Below are positions 7,338 to 14,781 of a stretch of 35,967 nucleotides of DNA, in pieces; position 1 is the first letter of the stretch; every line of letters starts with the position of its first letter. Origin of the DNA: an uncultured Acidimicrobiales bacterium (GTDB lineage Bacteria > Actinomycetota > Acidimicrobiia > Acidimicrobiales > SZUA-35); NCBI GenBank assembly GCA_937922045.1, contig CAKZXA010000052.1, positions 1 to 35,967 on the forward strand, in the 5' to 3' direction. Under the pieces are notes generated by a model. It ran no database searches. It saw only the letters and a program-made list of their open reading frames with translations, and was not told where the DNA came from. The translations under genes and the position numbers were made by a program.

Positions 7338-8059
7338 GCAGCCTGTCGGGATGCGACACGCACCACGTCCTCTAGCTCGGCCGCTGGAACACGGTACTCG
7401 GCAGAGAGATCCTCAAGGGACTCACCCGCCCAGAATCGGTGTAACACCGAATCGATCTTGGCCCCACCATGAACGAAGAAGGGCGAGCCGAACGAATGTG
7501 ATGGATCAACTACAACTTTGGCTATTTGATAGGCCGGAACTTCGATTCGAGAAGCGTAGCCATCGTCGGCGTATGTGATTCGCGCTAGGTAGGACCTGAC
7601 AACCTCGACGAAGACGTGCTGGCCGTTGCGAACAACCACAAGACTCTCGATGTCTCGGCTACCGTCTGAATCTACCTCACGTGTGCCGTAGTCAAAGAGC
7701 AGTTCGGCGCCATGGGTATAGAGCTTCTGCGAAGCTAAGGCGTGATCGAGGCCGATCTCCATTTGCAAAGCATCTAGTGCAGGCCTAATACGCTGCATTG
7801 GGACGCCGCTCTCTCGCACTGCTGCAAGGACCAGTGCCTCAGCCAGGCCGACAAATGGGATTGTGGGATCGCCACGCCGCTGCGCCGGTAGGTGTGAGAC
7901 GATCGGTCTGCCGGTGACGTTAGACCGGTCAGACCAGGTCCTAACGTAACCCTTGGCCCAGCTGCTGAACGTAGACAACGGAACACCGACGATACGCGCA
8001 GCTTCGGAGACGGTGTAGAGGGGAGTTTGGAAACGCACGTCATCGGTCACACGCAACAC
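7334..8059 (-). CDS. VapB45-like antitoxin (HTH plus DUF433)
   Basis: A 241-aa antitoxin, long for a VapB but matching the VapB45 type (M. tuberculosis Rv2018 has about this length). The N-terminus has a MerR/excisionase-like helix-turn-helix, YTVSEAARIVGVPLSTFSSW (about 15-34). The middle has an all-helical region (about 70-120). The C-terminus is a DUF433-type module: VVVDPSHSFGSPFF, then GESLEDLSAEYRVPAAELED. GTG at 8059 follows GGAG with 7 nt spacing, and TATAGA lies a little further upstream as a candidate -10 box. The toxin gene follows with a 4-nt overlap. The antitoxin should bind both the toxin and its own promoter. It lies inside mobile-element debris, a usual setting for such pairs. 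Confidence 0.82.
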   Translation of the reverse strand: MLRVTDDVRFQTPLYTVSEAARIVGVPLSTFSSWAKGYVRTWSDRSNVTGRPIVSHLPAQRRGDPTIPFVGLAEALVLAAVRESGVPMQRIRPALDALQMEIGLDHALASQKLYTHGAELLFDYGTREVDSDGSRDIESLVVVRNGQHVFVEVVRSYLARITYADDGYASRIEVPAYQIAKVVVDPSHSFGSPFFVHGGAKIDSVLHRFWAGESLEDLSAEYRVPAAELEDVVRVASRQAA

Positions 8060-8124
8060 CTTCGGTCTCCATCCAATCTATATGTTTGCAGTGACATCGA
8101 CTTGCCTCAAGGCTAGCCGAGCTG

Positions 8125-8565
8125 TCAGGTGGCTGATAGTAGTGCTTTGATGAGCGAAACAGGAATGACGATTTGTGAACGAAAACGCAACGCTCTGGTC
8201 TCCTGCGCCTTTAAGCACTCGTGCACGGTCGATCGCGGTAGACCCCAAAGGATGGCGGCCTCGTCGACTGAATATGTCGTTCGCCCTTGAATACGTCGAC
8301 CCGACGGTTTGCCGAACCGTACCAATGGATCGAGTACTACCGGCGAGGCTCTGCCCGCCGGGTGAATCTTTTGCGCCGTACCATCATCGAAGGGACCAAA
8401 CTCAACCTTCTTGAAGAACCGATCCGCACTATCTGTGAGCATGATCTGGTGGCCTGAACGGACAACGATCGCAATTGCATTTGGAATGTCGTGACGCTCT
8501 TGTGACTCCAGCACCAGCTCCTTGCCGAAGATGACGTCCCCGATCTCTCGTACCCATTCAGCCAT
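8125..8565 (-). CDS. Chimeric ORF: DUF433-type antitoxin part fused to excisionase-like HTH
   Basis: The 146-aa frame joins two unrelated pieces. Residues about 1-90 (for example VRSGHQIMLTDSADRFFKKV and HPAGRASPVVLDPLVRFGKP) resemble the second half of DUF433 antitoxins, lacking their N-terminal HTH. Residues about 95-146 (YSVDEAAILWGLPRSTVHEC, then RFRSQIVIPVSLIKALL) are a near-complete excisionase/HTH_17 domain, of the kind that partners integrases. An in-frame TGA lies 12 nt before the ATG at 8565, with no clear ribosome site. The likeliest origin is a deletion that joined an antitoxin gene to a xis gene during element decay; whether the product is made is unknown. It lies 65 bp upstream of the intact antitoxin gene in the same direction. 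Confidence 0.55.
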   Translation of the reverse strand: MAEWVREIGDVIFGKELVLESQERHDIPNAIAIVVRSGHQIMLTDSADRFFKKVEFGPFDDGTAQKIHPAGRASPVVLDPLVRFGKPSGRRIQGRTTYSVDEAAILWGLPRSTVHECLKAQETRALRFRSQIVIPVSLIKALLSAT

Positions 8566-8628
8566 GCCCGCGTGCGGTCAGGGCGAAGCCCCAACAGGCC
8601 CGCCGCCTCAACGTTCCGCGGCCGGGAC

Positions 8629-9612
8629 TCACGCCAAGGGTGGTGTGTGTTCCCGAACGAAGGGCAGGAGCAACGCCAGTATCGGTTCGAGCGTTGGGGC
8701 GAACGCGAGCGTCGAATTCTGGAGCAGGGTGGTGGCGGCTCTCGAGTGCACGATCGGGTGGAGATAGTCGACTTCTTGACCGTGGTGAAGGATGAGTGTC
8801 GCTGGCACAGTGAGCGCTGCGAGTTGTTCGTCGGTCATGCCGAGCGTGGTTTTCTGGCTGAACGATTGCAGGTGTTCTCCCGTCCGCTTCATCGCCGCGA
8901 GAAAGTCGGAAACGTCTTGCTGCATCAGGTGCTCACGTCCGTCAGGGCCGTTGCGTTCGATGTATGCATTCCACAGCCGCGTCTTGGCGACATCCTCCAT
9001 CGAGGTGAGGCTCTCGTCGTTCACGTACTTCAGGTAGTACTCCTCGGAGAGCTGCGATGCTGCCATCGGGCCACCGGTCAACGGAGCGATCACGAGGGCC
9101 GCTACGTCGTCGGGATAGCGCTCAGCCAGCGCCATGTTCGACCTCGAGCCTGACGACATCCCGTAGAAGGCGGCCGGAGCTACTCCGAGGCGCTCGATGA
9201 GCACGTGGAGATCCTCGGCTTCCTCGATCGAGAGGGGCTCGGTGCCGAAGCTGATCGAGGATCGACCCATGTTCCGGCGATCCCAGATGATCACCTTGAG
9301 GTAGGGGGCCGCGGCCGCCACATTCCGGGCGAAGCCTCCGAATCCGTCGATCTCGCCCATTCCGCCCGGTGTCACGATCAGAGGGATGCTGGCGTTTGGG
9401 TTGTAGATCTCCACATAAACCGTCACGTCGCGTTCGGGGCGGAGATCGACGGACAGCTTCTCACATTCGAGTTCGTCGACTCCCGGTTCTGGGAGAGCAT
9501 TGAAGTACACGGGGTAGTACGAGTTGTTCGACGCACTCTTGAAGAGGGTGGCGTCTTCTTCGGGTTCGATGTCGTCGATTTCGGTGGCGCCGGTTTCGAT
9601 GTCGTTGGTCAT
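8629..9612 (-). CDS. Alpha/beta hydrolase
   Basis: A soluble alpha/beta-fold protein of 327 aa. The oxyanion region is TPGGMGEIDG (about 81-90), the strand-4 motif WDRRNMGRSS (110-119), and the nucleophile elbow GMSSG places the Ser at residue 153. The acid is probably D282 in EVDYLHP. The stretch where the catalytic His normally lies (about 302-312, FAPTLEPILAL) holds no His, so activity is doubtful. The first 50 residues are acidic and low in complexity. ATG at 9612 is chosen over a TTG at 9654 that lacks a ribosome site. The gene lies downstream of, and in the same direction as, the sigma factor operon, 136 bp away. Substrate unknown. Confidence 0.82.
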   Translation of the reverse strand: MTNDIETGATEIDDIEPEEDATLFKSASNNSYYPVYFNALPEPGVDELECEKLSVDLRPERDVTVYVEIYNPNASIPLIVTPGGMGEIDGFGGFARNVAAAAPYLKVIIWDRRNMGRSSISFGTEPLSIEEAEDLHVLIERLGVAPAAFYGMSSGSRSNMALAERYPDDVAALVIAPLTGGPMAASQLSEEYYLKYVNDESLTSMEDVAKTRLWNAYIERNGPDGREHLMQQDVSDFLAAMKRTGEHLQSFSQKTTLGMTDEQLAALTVPATLILHHGQEVDYLHPIVHSRAATTLLQNSTLAFAPTLEPILALLLPFVREHTPPLA

Positions 9613-9748
9613 AGTCGGTCCAACCTGTAGATGGTTCGGGAGGAAGTGGCCCAAGGAAGGCCGTCCAGATGCGACGAATTCTCACACTAACAAAGCAACG
9701 TGTGGCCGACCCTTTCTCGCACCCCGATTGGAGTTCGAGTCCTAGCCT

Positions 9749-10780
9749 CTAGCCGTCCGATTGCTGGATGTGGCGGTTGATGATCCTTGCCAGCGGCCAA
9801 ACATCGTCGGCGTTGTTGGCAATCATGCAGTAGCGCAGCCCTGAGATCGGGTTGATTCCCGAGTGAAGCGAGACCCCGGCATCCTCGCCTACGAGCTGCA
9901 CTGTTGTTCCATCGGCCCCGATCCAGAAGCCAAGTCCGTAGGAACTCGCGCCCGGTTCCTGGCTAGCGAAGCCCTGGTTCGGTGTCGTCATACGTTCGAC
10001 GAAGGGGCGATCAACGATCCGGCCTGCTATCAGAGCGTCCCAGAAGCGCAGCATGTCGCCGCCGGTTGTGTAGGCGCCGCCATCACCAGTACCGATCACA
10101 GGCAGATGGAAGACATTGGTTCGTCCGTCGCCGAGGTACCCGAGCGCGGTTCCTGCTGGCAACCGATCGCTGCGGAGGAAGTCGGTTTCGGTCATGGCTG
10201 CCGGTTCGAACACACGCCGCCGCACTTCATCGTGATAGGGCTGCCCGCTGGCTCGTTCGATGATCAACGCCAGCATGATGTAGCCGCTGTTGTTGTAGGT
10301 GAACCGAGTGCCAGGTGGGTCGGTCTGTCGGTAGCGGTTCAAGATCGGGACGAAGTCCTCTGGCCCTTCCAAAACATGGACAGGCACATCGAGCACGTAG
10401 TCGTCGCTGCTGGCGATCTCATCCTCGTTGAGGTAGTCGCCAACACCGGAGGTGTGCCCCAGCAGGTGCTCGATTGTTACCGCCGAATCGACGTGGGGGA
10501 GATCGTCGCCAACCAGCCCCCTGAGGCTGGTATCGAAAGCGAGCAGCCCCTCCTCGATCAGCGACACGACGGCCAGGGCAGTGAATCCTTTTGTTCCGCT
10601 CGCCGTCGCGAGCCGGGTGCGAACCGTCATCGGTCGGGCCTCGGCTCGGTCCGCCATGCCGGCAGCGAGCTCGAGCACCGACCGGCCCTCGTGGTCGACC
10701 ACGATCACCCCCGAGAACTGATTCTGCTCGGCGGTATCACATAGCTCGGCCACGAGGGCATCTGTCGGATCGGTCGGCAC
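9749..10780 (-). CDS. Beta-lactamase-fold serine hydrolase (class C/esterase type)
   Basis: A 343-aa penicillin-binding-protein-like serine hydrolase. The active-site S-x-x-K is SGTK (S61, K64) and the second motif Y-x-N is YNN (Y162-N164); the region after GGAYTTGGDMLRF is typical of COG1680 esterases/beta-lactamase relatives. No signal peptide is seen. GTG at 10780 has a strong GGGAGG 8 nt upstream; the ATG at 10798 has none and would place that site inside the gene. It follows the putative anti-sigma gene by 42 nt, so it is probably part of the sigma operon. The natural substrate cannot be inferred; these proteins are more often esterases or peptidases than resistance enzymes. Confidence 0.88.
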   Translation of the reverse strand: MPTDPTDALVAELCDTAEQNQFSGVIVVDHEGRSVLELAAGMADRAEARPMTVRTRLATASGTKGFTALAVVSLIEEGLLAFDTSLRGLVGDDLPHVDSAVTIEHLLGHTSGVGDYLNEDEIASSDDYVLDVPVHVLEGPEDFVPILNRYRQTDPPGTRFTYNNSGYIMLALIIERASGQPYHDEVRRRVFEPAAMTETDFLRSDRLPAGTALGYLGDGRTNVFHLPVIGTGDGGAYTTGGDMLRFWDALIAGRIVDRPFVERMTTPNQGFASQEPGASSYGLGFWIGADGTTVQLVGEDAGVSLHSGINPISGLRYCMIANNADDVWPLARIINRHIQQSDG

Positions 10781-10822
10781 GAGACAAGCCTCCCACATGC
10801 TGATGATGGGATCAGCTGGTTT

Positions 10823-12232
10823 TCAGCTCGGGATCGGTAGCAACATGTCGTCGGCAATGAAGGCTTCGAGTCCGCCAACTTCTTCGGTCATCGTGTCGCA
10901 GGAGATGAGCGGCACCGAACCGCGGTCGCCGGCGACGATGCCAGCGTCGGTCGCTTCCCAGCGTTCACGCACAATGACCGGCTCGCCATTTTCTTCGGCC
11001 GAGCCGATCGCTGAGGTGTCGACGACAAACAGGGGGTCGGCAGTGCTGGTGCGAATGCCAGAGGCCAGGAGCGTGGAATCCAGGTAGTTGAACCGGGCGG
11101 TGAAGCTGACGGCATCCGCACTGAAATCTACGACCAGCAGGCTGTCGTCGTCACCGAAACACTGGCGGCGATCGAACCCTTCGATCCCCTCGTCATCGAA
11201 GAAGGCCACGGATTCGTCGGTTACCCAGAACGGGATCTCGGAATCAATCAGCACCCAGTCGACGCCATCAGCCGAGGCCCGTATCCCGGTGGCCGACAAC
11301 GTATCGCCGGGTTTCGCAATGTCAGCGACATCGGGGGCAAGGCCACGGGTAACGGGGCTTTCGGCGAGAACCACAACCATCGACGGTTCAACACTGGGCA
11401 AGGGATCGGCGACCTTCTCCAGAAGATCGGCAGGATACCAGGTGGCTGGCTGCTGACGGAAAGGAATCATCTCGAACCACACCCGGTCATTCGCTTCAGC
11501 CTGTTGGCCGGTGGCGATCAGAGGGAAAATGCTGAACTGGCCTTCCATCGGCTCCCCGGCCGGGCTGAGCATGCCCTGTATGAGTTCGGTGCTGGAAGTG
11601 ATCCAGACCGAGCCCTCCTCAACGGTACGGTCGGGAACCGTGGACTCGTCGGTGATTGCCTCCTGATCGCTCGCTGAATCCGTGTCGGGGGTGTCGGTTT
11701 CTGGCGTGTCGGTGCCAGGGGTATCGGTTTCTGGGGTATCGGTGCCAGGCGCGTCGGTGCCAGGCGTGTCGGTTCCTGAGGTGTCGGTTCTCGATTGCTC
11801 AGACCCTTCTGGCGACGCAGCATCGATCTGCACGTCCGGCTGGTTCTGGGCCAGGGCGAACAGTCCGCCAGCGACGGCGATCACTACCACCGCTGCGGCG
11901 GCCAGCATGGGAAGCAGGGTGCGGTTGTGCTTTGGGATGGGTTCAGGGTGTCTCATGTCCCTAAGACGAATCACGTTGGCATCGGTTTGCACGTCGAGCG
12001 GAGAAAGTTCAGAAATCTCCGGGACCGCCTGGAGGCCAGGCTCTGGAACGGCATGGTCTGCAACGGCATGTTCCGGATCGACATGCTCCGGATCGGCCTG
12101 GGGTCGAGATTCGATGTCGTCCTGCTCGGCTTCCAACTGATGCAGCCGAGCTTCGATGTCGTCCCAATAGCCCGGACCGGACGTGGGAATCTCCGAGCGC
12201 AGGAAGGCGCCCAGTTCGTCGTCTTGACTCAT
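10823..12232 (-). CDS. Single-pass membrane protein, likely anti-sigma factor
   Basis: A 469-aa protein. The cytoplasmic N-terminus (about 1-104) is acidic, with 'FLRSEIPTSGPGYWDDIEARL' split by no recognisable zinc site. One membrane helix (about 105-127) follows. Next are a repeated Thr-Asp-Thr-Pro stalk (about 145-185) and a C-terminal extracytoplasmic domain of unknown fold. ATG at 12232 overlaps the sigma gene's stop as ATGA, which fixes the start and implies fixed stoichiometry. Placement and topology fit an anti-sigma factor that senses an external signal, but I see no ZAS H-x3-C-x2-C motif. The role is therefore inferred from context. Confidence 0.7.
   Translation of the reverse strand: MSQDDELGAFLRSEIPTSGPGYWDDIEARLHQLEAEQDDIESRPQADPEHVDPEHAVADHAVPEPGLQAVPEISELSPLDVQTDANVIRLRDMRHPEPIPKHNRTLLPMLAAAAVVVIAVAGGLFALAQNQPDVQIDAASPEGSEQSRTDTSGTDTPGTDAPGTDTPETDTPGTDTPETDTPDTDSASDQEAITDESTVPDRTVEEGSVWITSSTELIQGMLSPAGEPMEGQFSIFPLIATGQQAEANDRVWFEMIPFRQQPATWYPADLLEKVADPLPSVEPSMVVVLAESPVTRGLAPDVADIAKPGDTLSATGIRASADGVDWVLIDSEIPFWVTDESVAFFDDEGIEGFDRRQCFGDDDSLLVVDFSADAVSFTARFNYLDSTLLASGIRTSTADPLFVVDTSAIGSAEENGEPVIVRERWEATDAGIVAGDRGSVPLISCDTMTEEVGGLEAFIADDMLLPIPS
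11682..11795. repeat. 15-bp tandem repeat encoding a TDTPG/TDTPE stalk
   Basis: About seven imperfect copies of a 15-bp unit (such as GTGTCGGTGCCAGGC on the plus strand) run from 11682 to 11795. Read on the minus strand they encode pentapeptides of the form T-D-T-P-G/E. The unit is a multiple of three, so copy-number change alters stalk length and keeps the frame. Confidence 0.9.
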
Positions 12233-12744
12233 GCCTGCCACCTCTCCAACCGGGATCGGGCTCGGCTTACGCGTGATGCCACCGTACCTCGAGCTTCGCC
12301 GAGGATCTCGGCTACCTCGTCGTAGCTGTAGCCCCAGCCGGCGACCAGCATTAGCGCCACCCGCTCCTCGGGAGCCAGCTGTTCCATCACGCTTTCCATC
12401 TCCATCCGACCGATGCTGGCCGAGGCGGCATCGCCGGTGTCGTTGCCTTGGTTGCGGAGCGAATCCAAATCATCGTGTCGCCGACGCCCCTCGTAGCGGG
12501 AATGGTCGATGGCGGTGCGGTACACGATCGAATGCAGCCAGGTACTGAACTGCGACCGGCCGTCAAAGGTAGATAGCGCTCGAAAAGCCTTCTCGTAGGC
12601 CGCTTGCATGATGTCGTCGGTGCGGTTCGGGTCGCGCACGACGGCCCAGGCCACACCTCTGAGCCGCTCGTCATGGGCCTTGATGTATTCGCCGAACGAC
12701 CGGGCGTCGGTGGGGGCAATCCGATCACCGAATTGTTCAACCAA
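12229..12744 (-). CDS. ECF-type RNA polymerase sigma factor
   Basis: A 171-aa sigma-70 family factor with only regions 2 and 4. Region 2 is seen at about 18-85 (YIKAHDERLRGVAW, DPNRTDDIMQAAYEKAFRAL, then FSTWLHSIVYRTAIDH). Region 4 is at about 115-168 (LAPEERVALML, YSYDEVAEILGEARGTVASR). The open frame extends far upstream antisense to the next gene. TTG at 12744 is the sensible start: AGGGGGG lies 7 nt before it and no ATG or GTG is available nearby. A TATACT box (12766-12761) just upstream suggests a promoter. The stop overlaps the start of the membrane protein gene, which is likely to hold this factor at the membrane until a signal arrives. Confidence 0.9.
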   Translation of the reverse strand: MVEQFGDRIAPTDARSFGEYIKAHDERLRGVAWAVVRDPNRTDDIMQAAYEKAFRALSTFDGRSQFSTWLHSIVYRTAIDHSRYEGRRRHDDLDSLRNQGNDTGDAASASIGRMEMESVMEQLAPEERVALMLVAGWGYSYDEVAEILGEARGTVASRVSRARSRLERWQA

Positions 12745-12927
12745 AGCCCGACCCCCCTGGAGTATAGGGGTGGGCGCCTCAGGGATGAAGGATTGGCGGC
12801 GTGTGTGTTCATGCTCTTTCGACGCACGAGCGATCCGTCCGTATGCAGATCGACGAAGATTCTTTGCGCCACGGGTACGATATGGCAGCCTCGGCCGACC
12901 GGCCGTGTGTTCAACGAAGGGGAAGCC

Positions 12928-14109
12928 GTGTCGGAAATCGGTTCGCGTTCGCAAGCATCGACGGCGGTCTGGGGCGGTGAGGACCGGTACCTGCTCGATC
13001 GCGCGACACAGGTCCCCGTCGTGCACAGTGTGGCGTTCGGCTACCCCGATTTTGACGAGTGGTACGACGTCGCCACCGGTGTGGCCGAGGGGCACATCTA
13101 CGGACGCAACACGAACCCGACGGTGGCCGTTTTCGAGGAGAAGGTGCGACTGCTCGAAGGAGCAGCAGCGGCAACCTCCGCATCGACCGGCATGGCCGCC
13201 ATCTCCAACACGCTGCACGCCTTGTTGCGGCCTGGCAGCCGGGTGGTGTCGGTCAAGGACACCTACGGTGGCACGAGCCTGCTGTTCATCGAATTTCTCC
13301 CGGCGTTCGGGATCGATTGTGAACTCGTTGACACCACCGACACCGACGCAATCGAGGCGGCGATCGGCGCCGGCTGCGACATGCTGTACCTCGAAACCCC
13401 CACCAACCCCACGCTCAAAGTTCTCGACCTCGCTCGCCTCATCGCCGCTGGCCACACAGCCGGAGCGGTCGTGGTGGTCGACAACACGTTTGCCACGCCA
13501 ATCAACCAGCTGCCGCTTGCGTTTGGCGCCGATCTCGTCGTCCACTCAGCCACGAAGTTTCTCGGCGGTCACGCCGATGCGCTCGGCGGCGTGGTGGTTG
13601 GCGACGCCGATCTGGTGAAGAAGGTGTTCCAGTACCGCGAGATCAACGGAGCAACTCTCGACCCGATGGCCGCCTACCTCCTGCTGCGAGGTATGAAAAC
13701 GCTCGACCTTCGGGTGAAACGACAGGCCGAAAACGCCATGGCGGTCGCAACCTTCCTCGAAGCCCACGAACGGGTTACGCAGGTGAACTACCCGGGCCTC
13801 GAATCCCATCCCCAGCATGCGATTGCGGCCGCCCAGATGTCGGGCTTCGGCGGGATGTTGAGCTTCGCTATCGATGGCGGGCTCGACGCGGTCAAAGCCT
13901 TCCTCCCTGACCTACAAATGGCCCACCGGGCCGCCAACCTTGGCGCGGTTGAAACCACGGTGGGTCCACCGGCAACGACAAGCCACGTCGAGTGCACGCC
14001 CGAAGAGCGGGCCGCTCTCGGTATTCCCGAAGGCCTGGTCCGCTACTCGGCTGGGATCGAGCACGTCGACGATCTGGTCGCCGACCTGGCTCAAGCCCTC
14101 GACCGGTAA
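12928..14109 (+). CDS. Cystathionine gamma-synthase/lyase-family PLP enzyme
   Basis: A fold-type I PLP enzyme of the Cys/Met metabolism family, 393 aa, the usual length. The PLP-phosphate region is YGRNTNPTV and TSASTGMAAI, the Asp holding the pyridine nitrogen lies in VVVVDNTFATP, and the Schiff-base Lys is K210 in SATKFLGGH. The C-terminus, LVRYSAGIEHVDDLVADL, is canonical. Members perform gamma-synthesis with O-acyl-homoserine or gamma/beta-elimination; sequence alone does not settle which. The unusual GPPATTSHVECTPEER loop differs from the common 'HPASMTH' of MetB, so a lyase or a specialised role is possible. GTG at 12928 follows AAGGGGA. The gene is divergent from the sigma factor. Confidence 0.9.
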   Translation: MSEIGSRSQASTAVWGGEDRYLLDRATQVPVVHSVAFGYPDFDEWYDVATGVAEGHIYGRNTNPTVAVFEEKVRLLEGAAAATSASTGMAAISNTLHALLRPGSRVVSVKDTYGGTSLLFIEFLPAFGIDCELVDTTDTDAIEAAIGAGCDMLYLETPTNPTLKVLDLARLIAAGHTAGAVVVVDNTFATPINQLPLAFGADLVVHSATKFLGGHADALGGVVVGDADLVKKVFQYREINGATLDPMAAYLLLRGMKTLDLRVKRQAENAMAVATFLEAHERVTQVNYPGLESHPQHAIAAAQMSGFGGMLSFAIDGGLDAVKAFLPDLQMAHRAANLGAVETTVGPPATTSHVECTPEERAALGIPEGLVRYSAGIEHVDDLVADLAQALDR

Positions 14110-14116
14110 CGCTCGA

Positions 14117-14260
14117 TTAGATCGGGTGTCCGAAGGCTTCGCAATCGGCGTTCTCACACGACGACGGCCCACCCGGATGCTCCGGCGGCAGCGCGCTCAC
14201 CCCACAGAAGCCACAGATGGGCGACTCATCGTCGTCGGTCTCGTCCCACATGTCGCTCAT
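14117..14260 (-). CDS. Small zinc-ribbon protein (47 aa)
   Basis: Reading the minus strand from ATG at 14260 gives a 47-residue acidic protein ending at TAA (14119-14117). It contains CGFCG (Cys 16 and 19) and SSCENADCEAFG (Cys 35 and 40), a plausible four-Cys zinc-binding site. The N-terminus is acidic (DETDDDES). No good Shine-Dalgarno is visible. The ORF fits neatly between the PLP enzyme (7 bp away, convergent) and the GGDEF remnant. Function unknown; a structural zinc ribbon is the most that can be said. Confidence 0.6.
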   Translation of the reverse strand: MSDMWDETDDDESPICGFCGVSALPPEHPGGPSSCENADCEAFGHPI

Positions 14261-14292
14261 GACCAGGAGCCTAACGAATGGGCTGGTCCTCT

Positions 14293-14649
14293 TCAGGTCC
14301 TTGAGGAAGTCGTGACAACGCGGTCTCGCCCATCGCGCTTGGCTTCATAGAGGCATCGGTCGGCCGCCTCGATGAGTTCCCGCATCTCGCTGAACGGTCC
14401 GGCAGCTACTCCGGCCGAAACGGTCACCGTCATGTCGGTGGCGACATCGGTCCAATCCAGCTTCCGCAGCTCAGCGCCGATCCGTTCTCCGAGCTGGCAC
14501 CCAACCTCCAGCGAGGCGTTCGGAAGGATCACGACGAATTCCTCGCCACCGTAGCGAGCGACGATGTCTTCTTTCCGTATACACGCTCGCAGCACTGATC
14601 CCACGCGAGCCAACACGCGGTCTCCTGCAGCGTGCCCATAGGAGCCCAC
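14293..14649 (-). pseudogene. 5'-truncated GGDEF (diguanylate cyclase) domain
   Basis: The frame encodes YGHAAGDRVLARVGSVLRAC, the inhibitory-site motif RKED, the active-site RYGGEEF, and the C-terminal TVSAGVAAG and EAADRCLYEAKRDGRD blocks of a diguanylate cyclase. The start of the GGDEF domain (the LTGLxNR and DxDxFK metal-binding parts) is missing. Upstream sequence in all frames decays before the neighbouring VOC gene. A GTG at 14649 could start a 118-residue product, but without the first metal-binding Asp it could not make c-di-GMP. It could still bind c-di-GMP through the retained RxxD. Most likely a pseudogene produced by deletion. Confidence 0.7.
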
Positions 14650-14769
14650 TCGGTTCGCCGTGCGGGCCGAACGTGATTGATGAGTAGACGTGCGAGGCCC
14701 AAAAGTTCCCGACTTTCTGGATTGGCCTGGGTTGACCGGTTCTGCTGGCTGGTTTAGTACCGCTTCCGT

Positions 14770-14775
14770 TACTCT
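14770..14775 (+). promoter_or_regulatory. Leaderless-type -10 box (TACTCT) of the VOC gene
   Basis: TACTCT fits the TAnnnT -10 form and lies 6 nt before ATG 14782, so transcription would begin at or next to the A of the start codon. No Shine-Dalgarno is present. No clear -35 box is seen. Confidence 0.45.
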
Positions 14776-14781
14776 GCCCGA

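Noticed and set aside
6362-8628. Direct repeats that would mark att sites of the decayed element
   Set aside because: I compared both edges by eye and found no shared stretch of convincing length; an exact boundary cannot be given.
9722-9748. tRNA T-arm-like sequence (GGAGTTCGAGTCCTAG), possible att site
   Set aside because: The T-stem pairs poorly, and no acceptor, anticodon or D arm can be built. No matching copy is visible at the other edge of the mobile debris.
12745-13545. N-terminal extension of the sigma factor frame by over 260 codons
   Set aside because: It is antisense to the PLP enzyme gene, has no domain, and a ribosome site marks the TTG at 12744.
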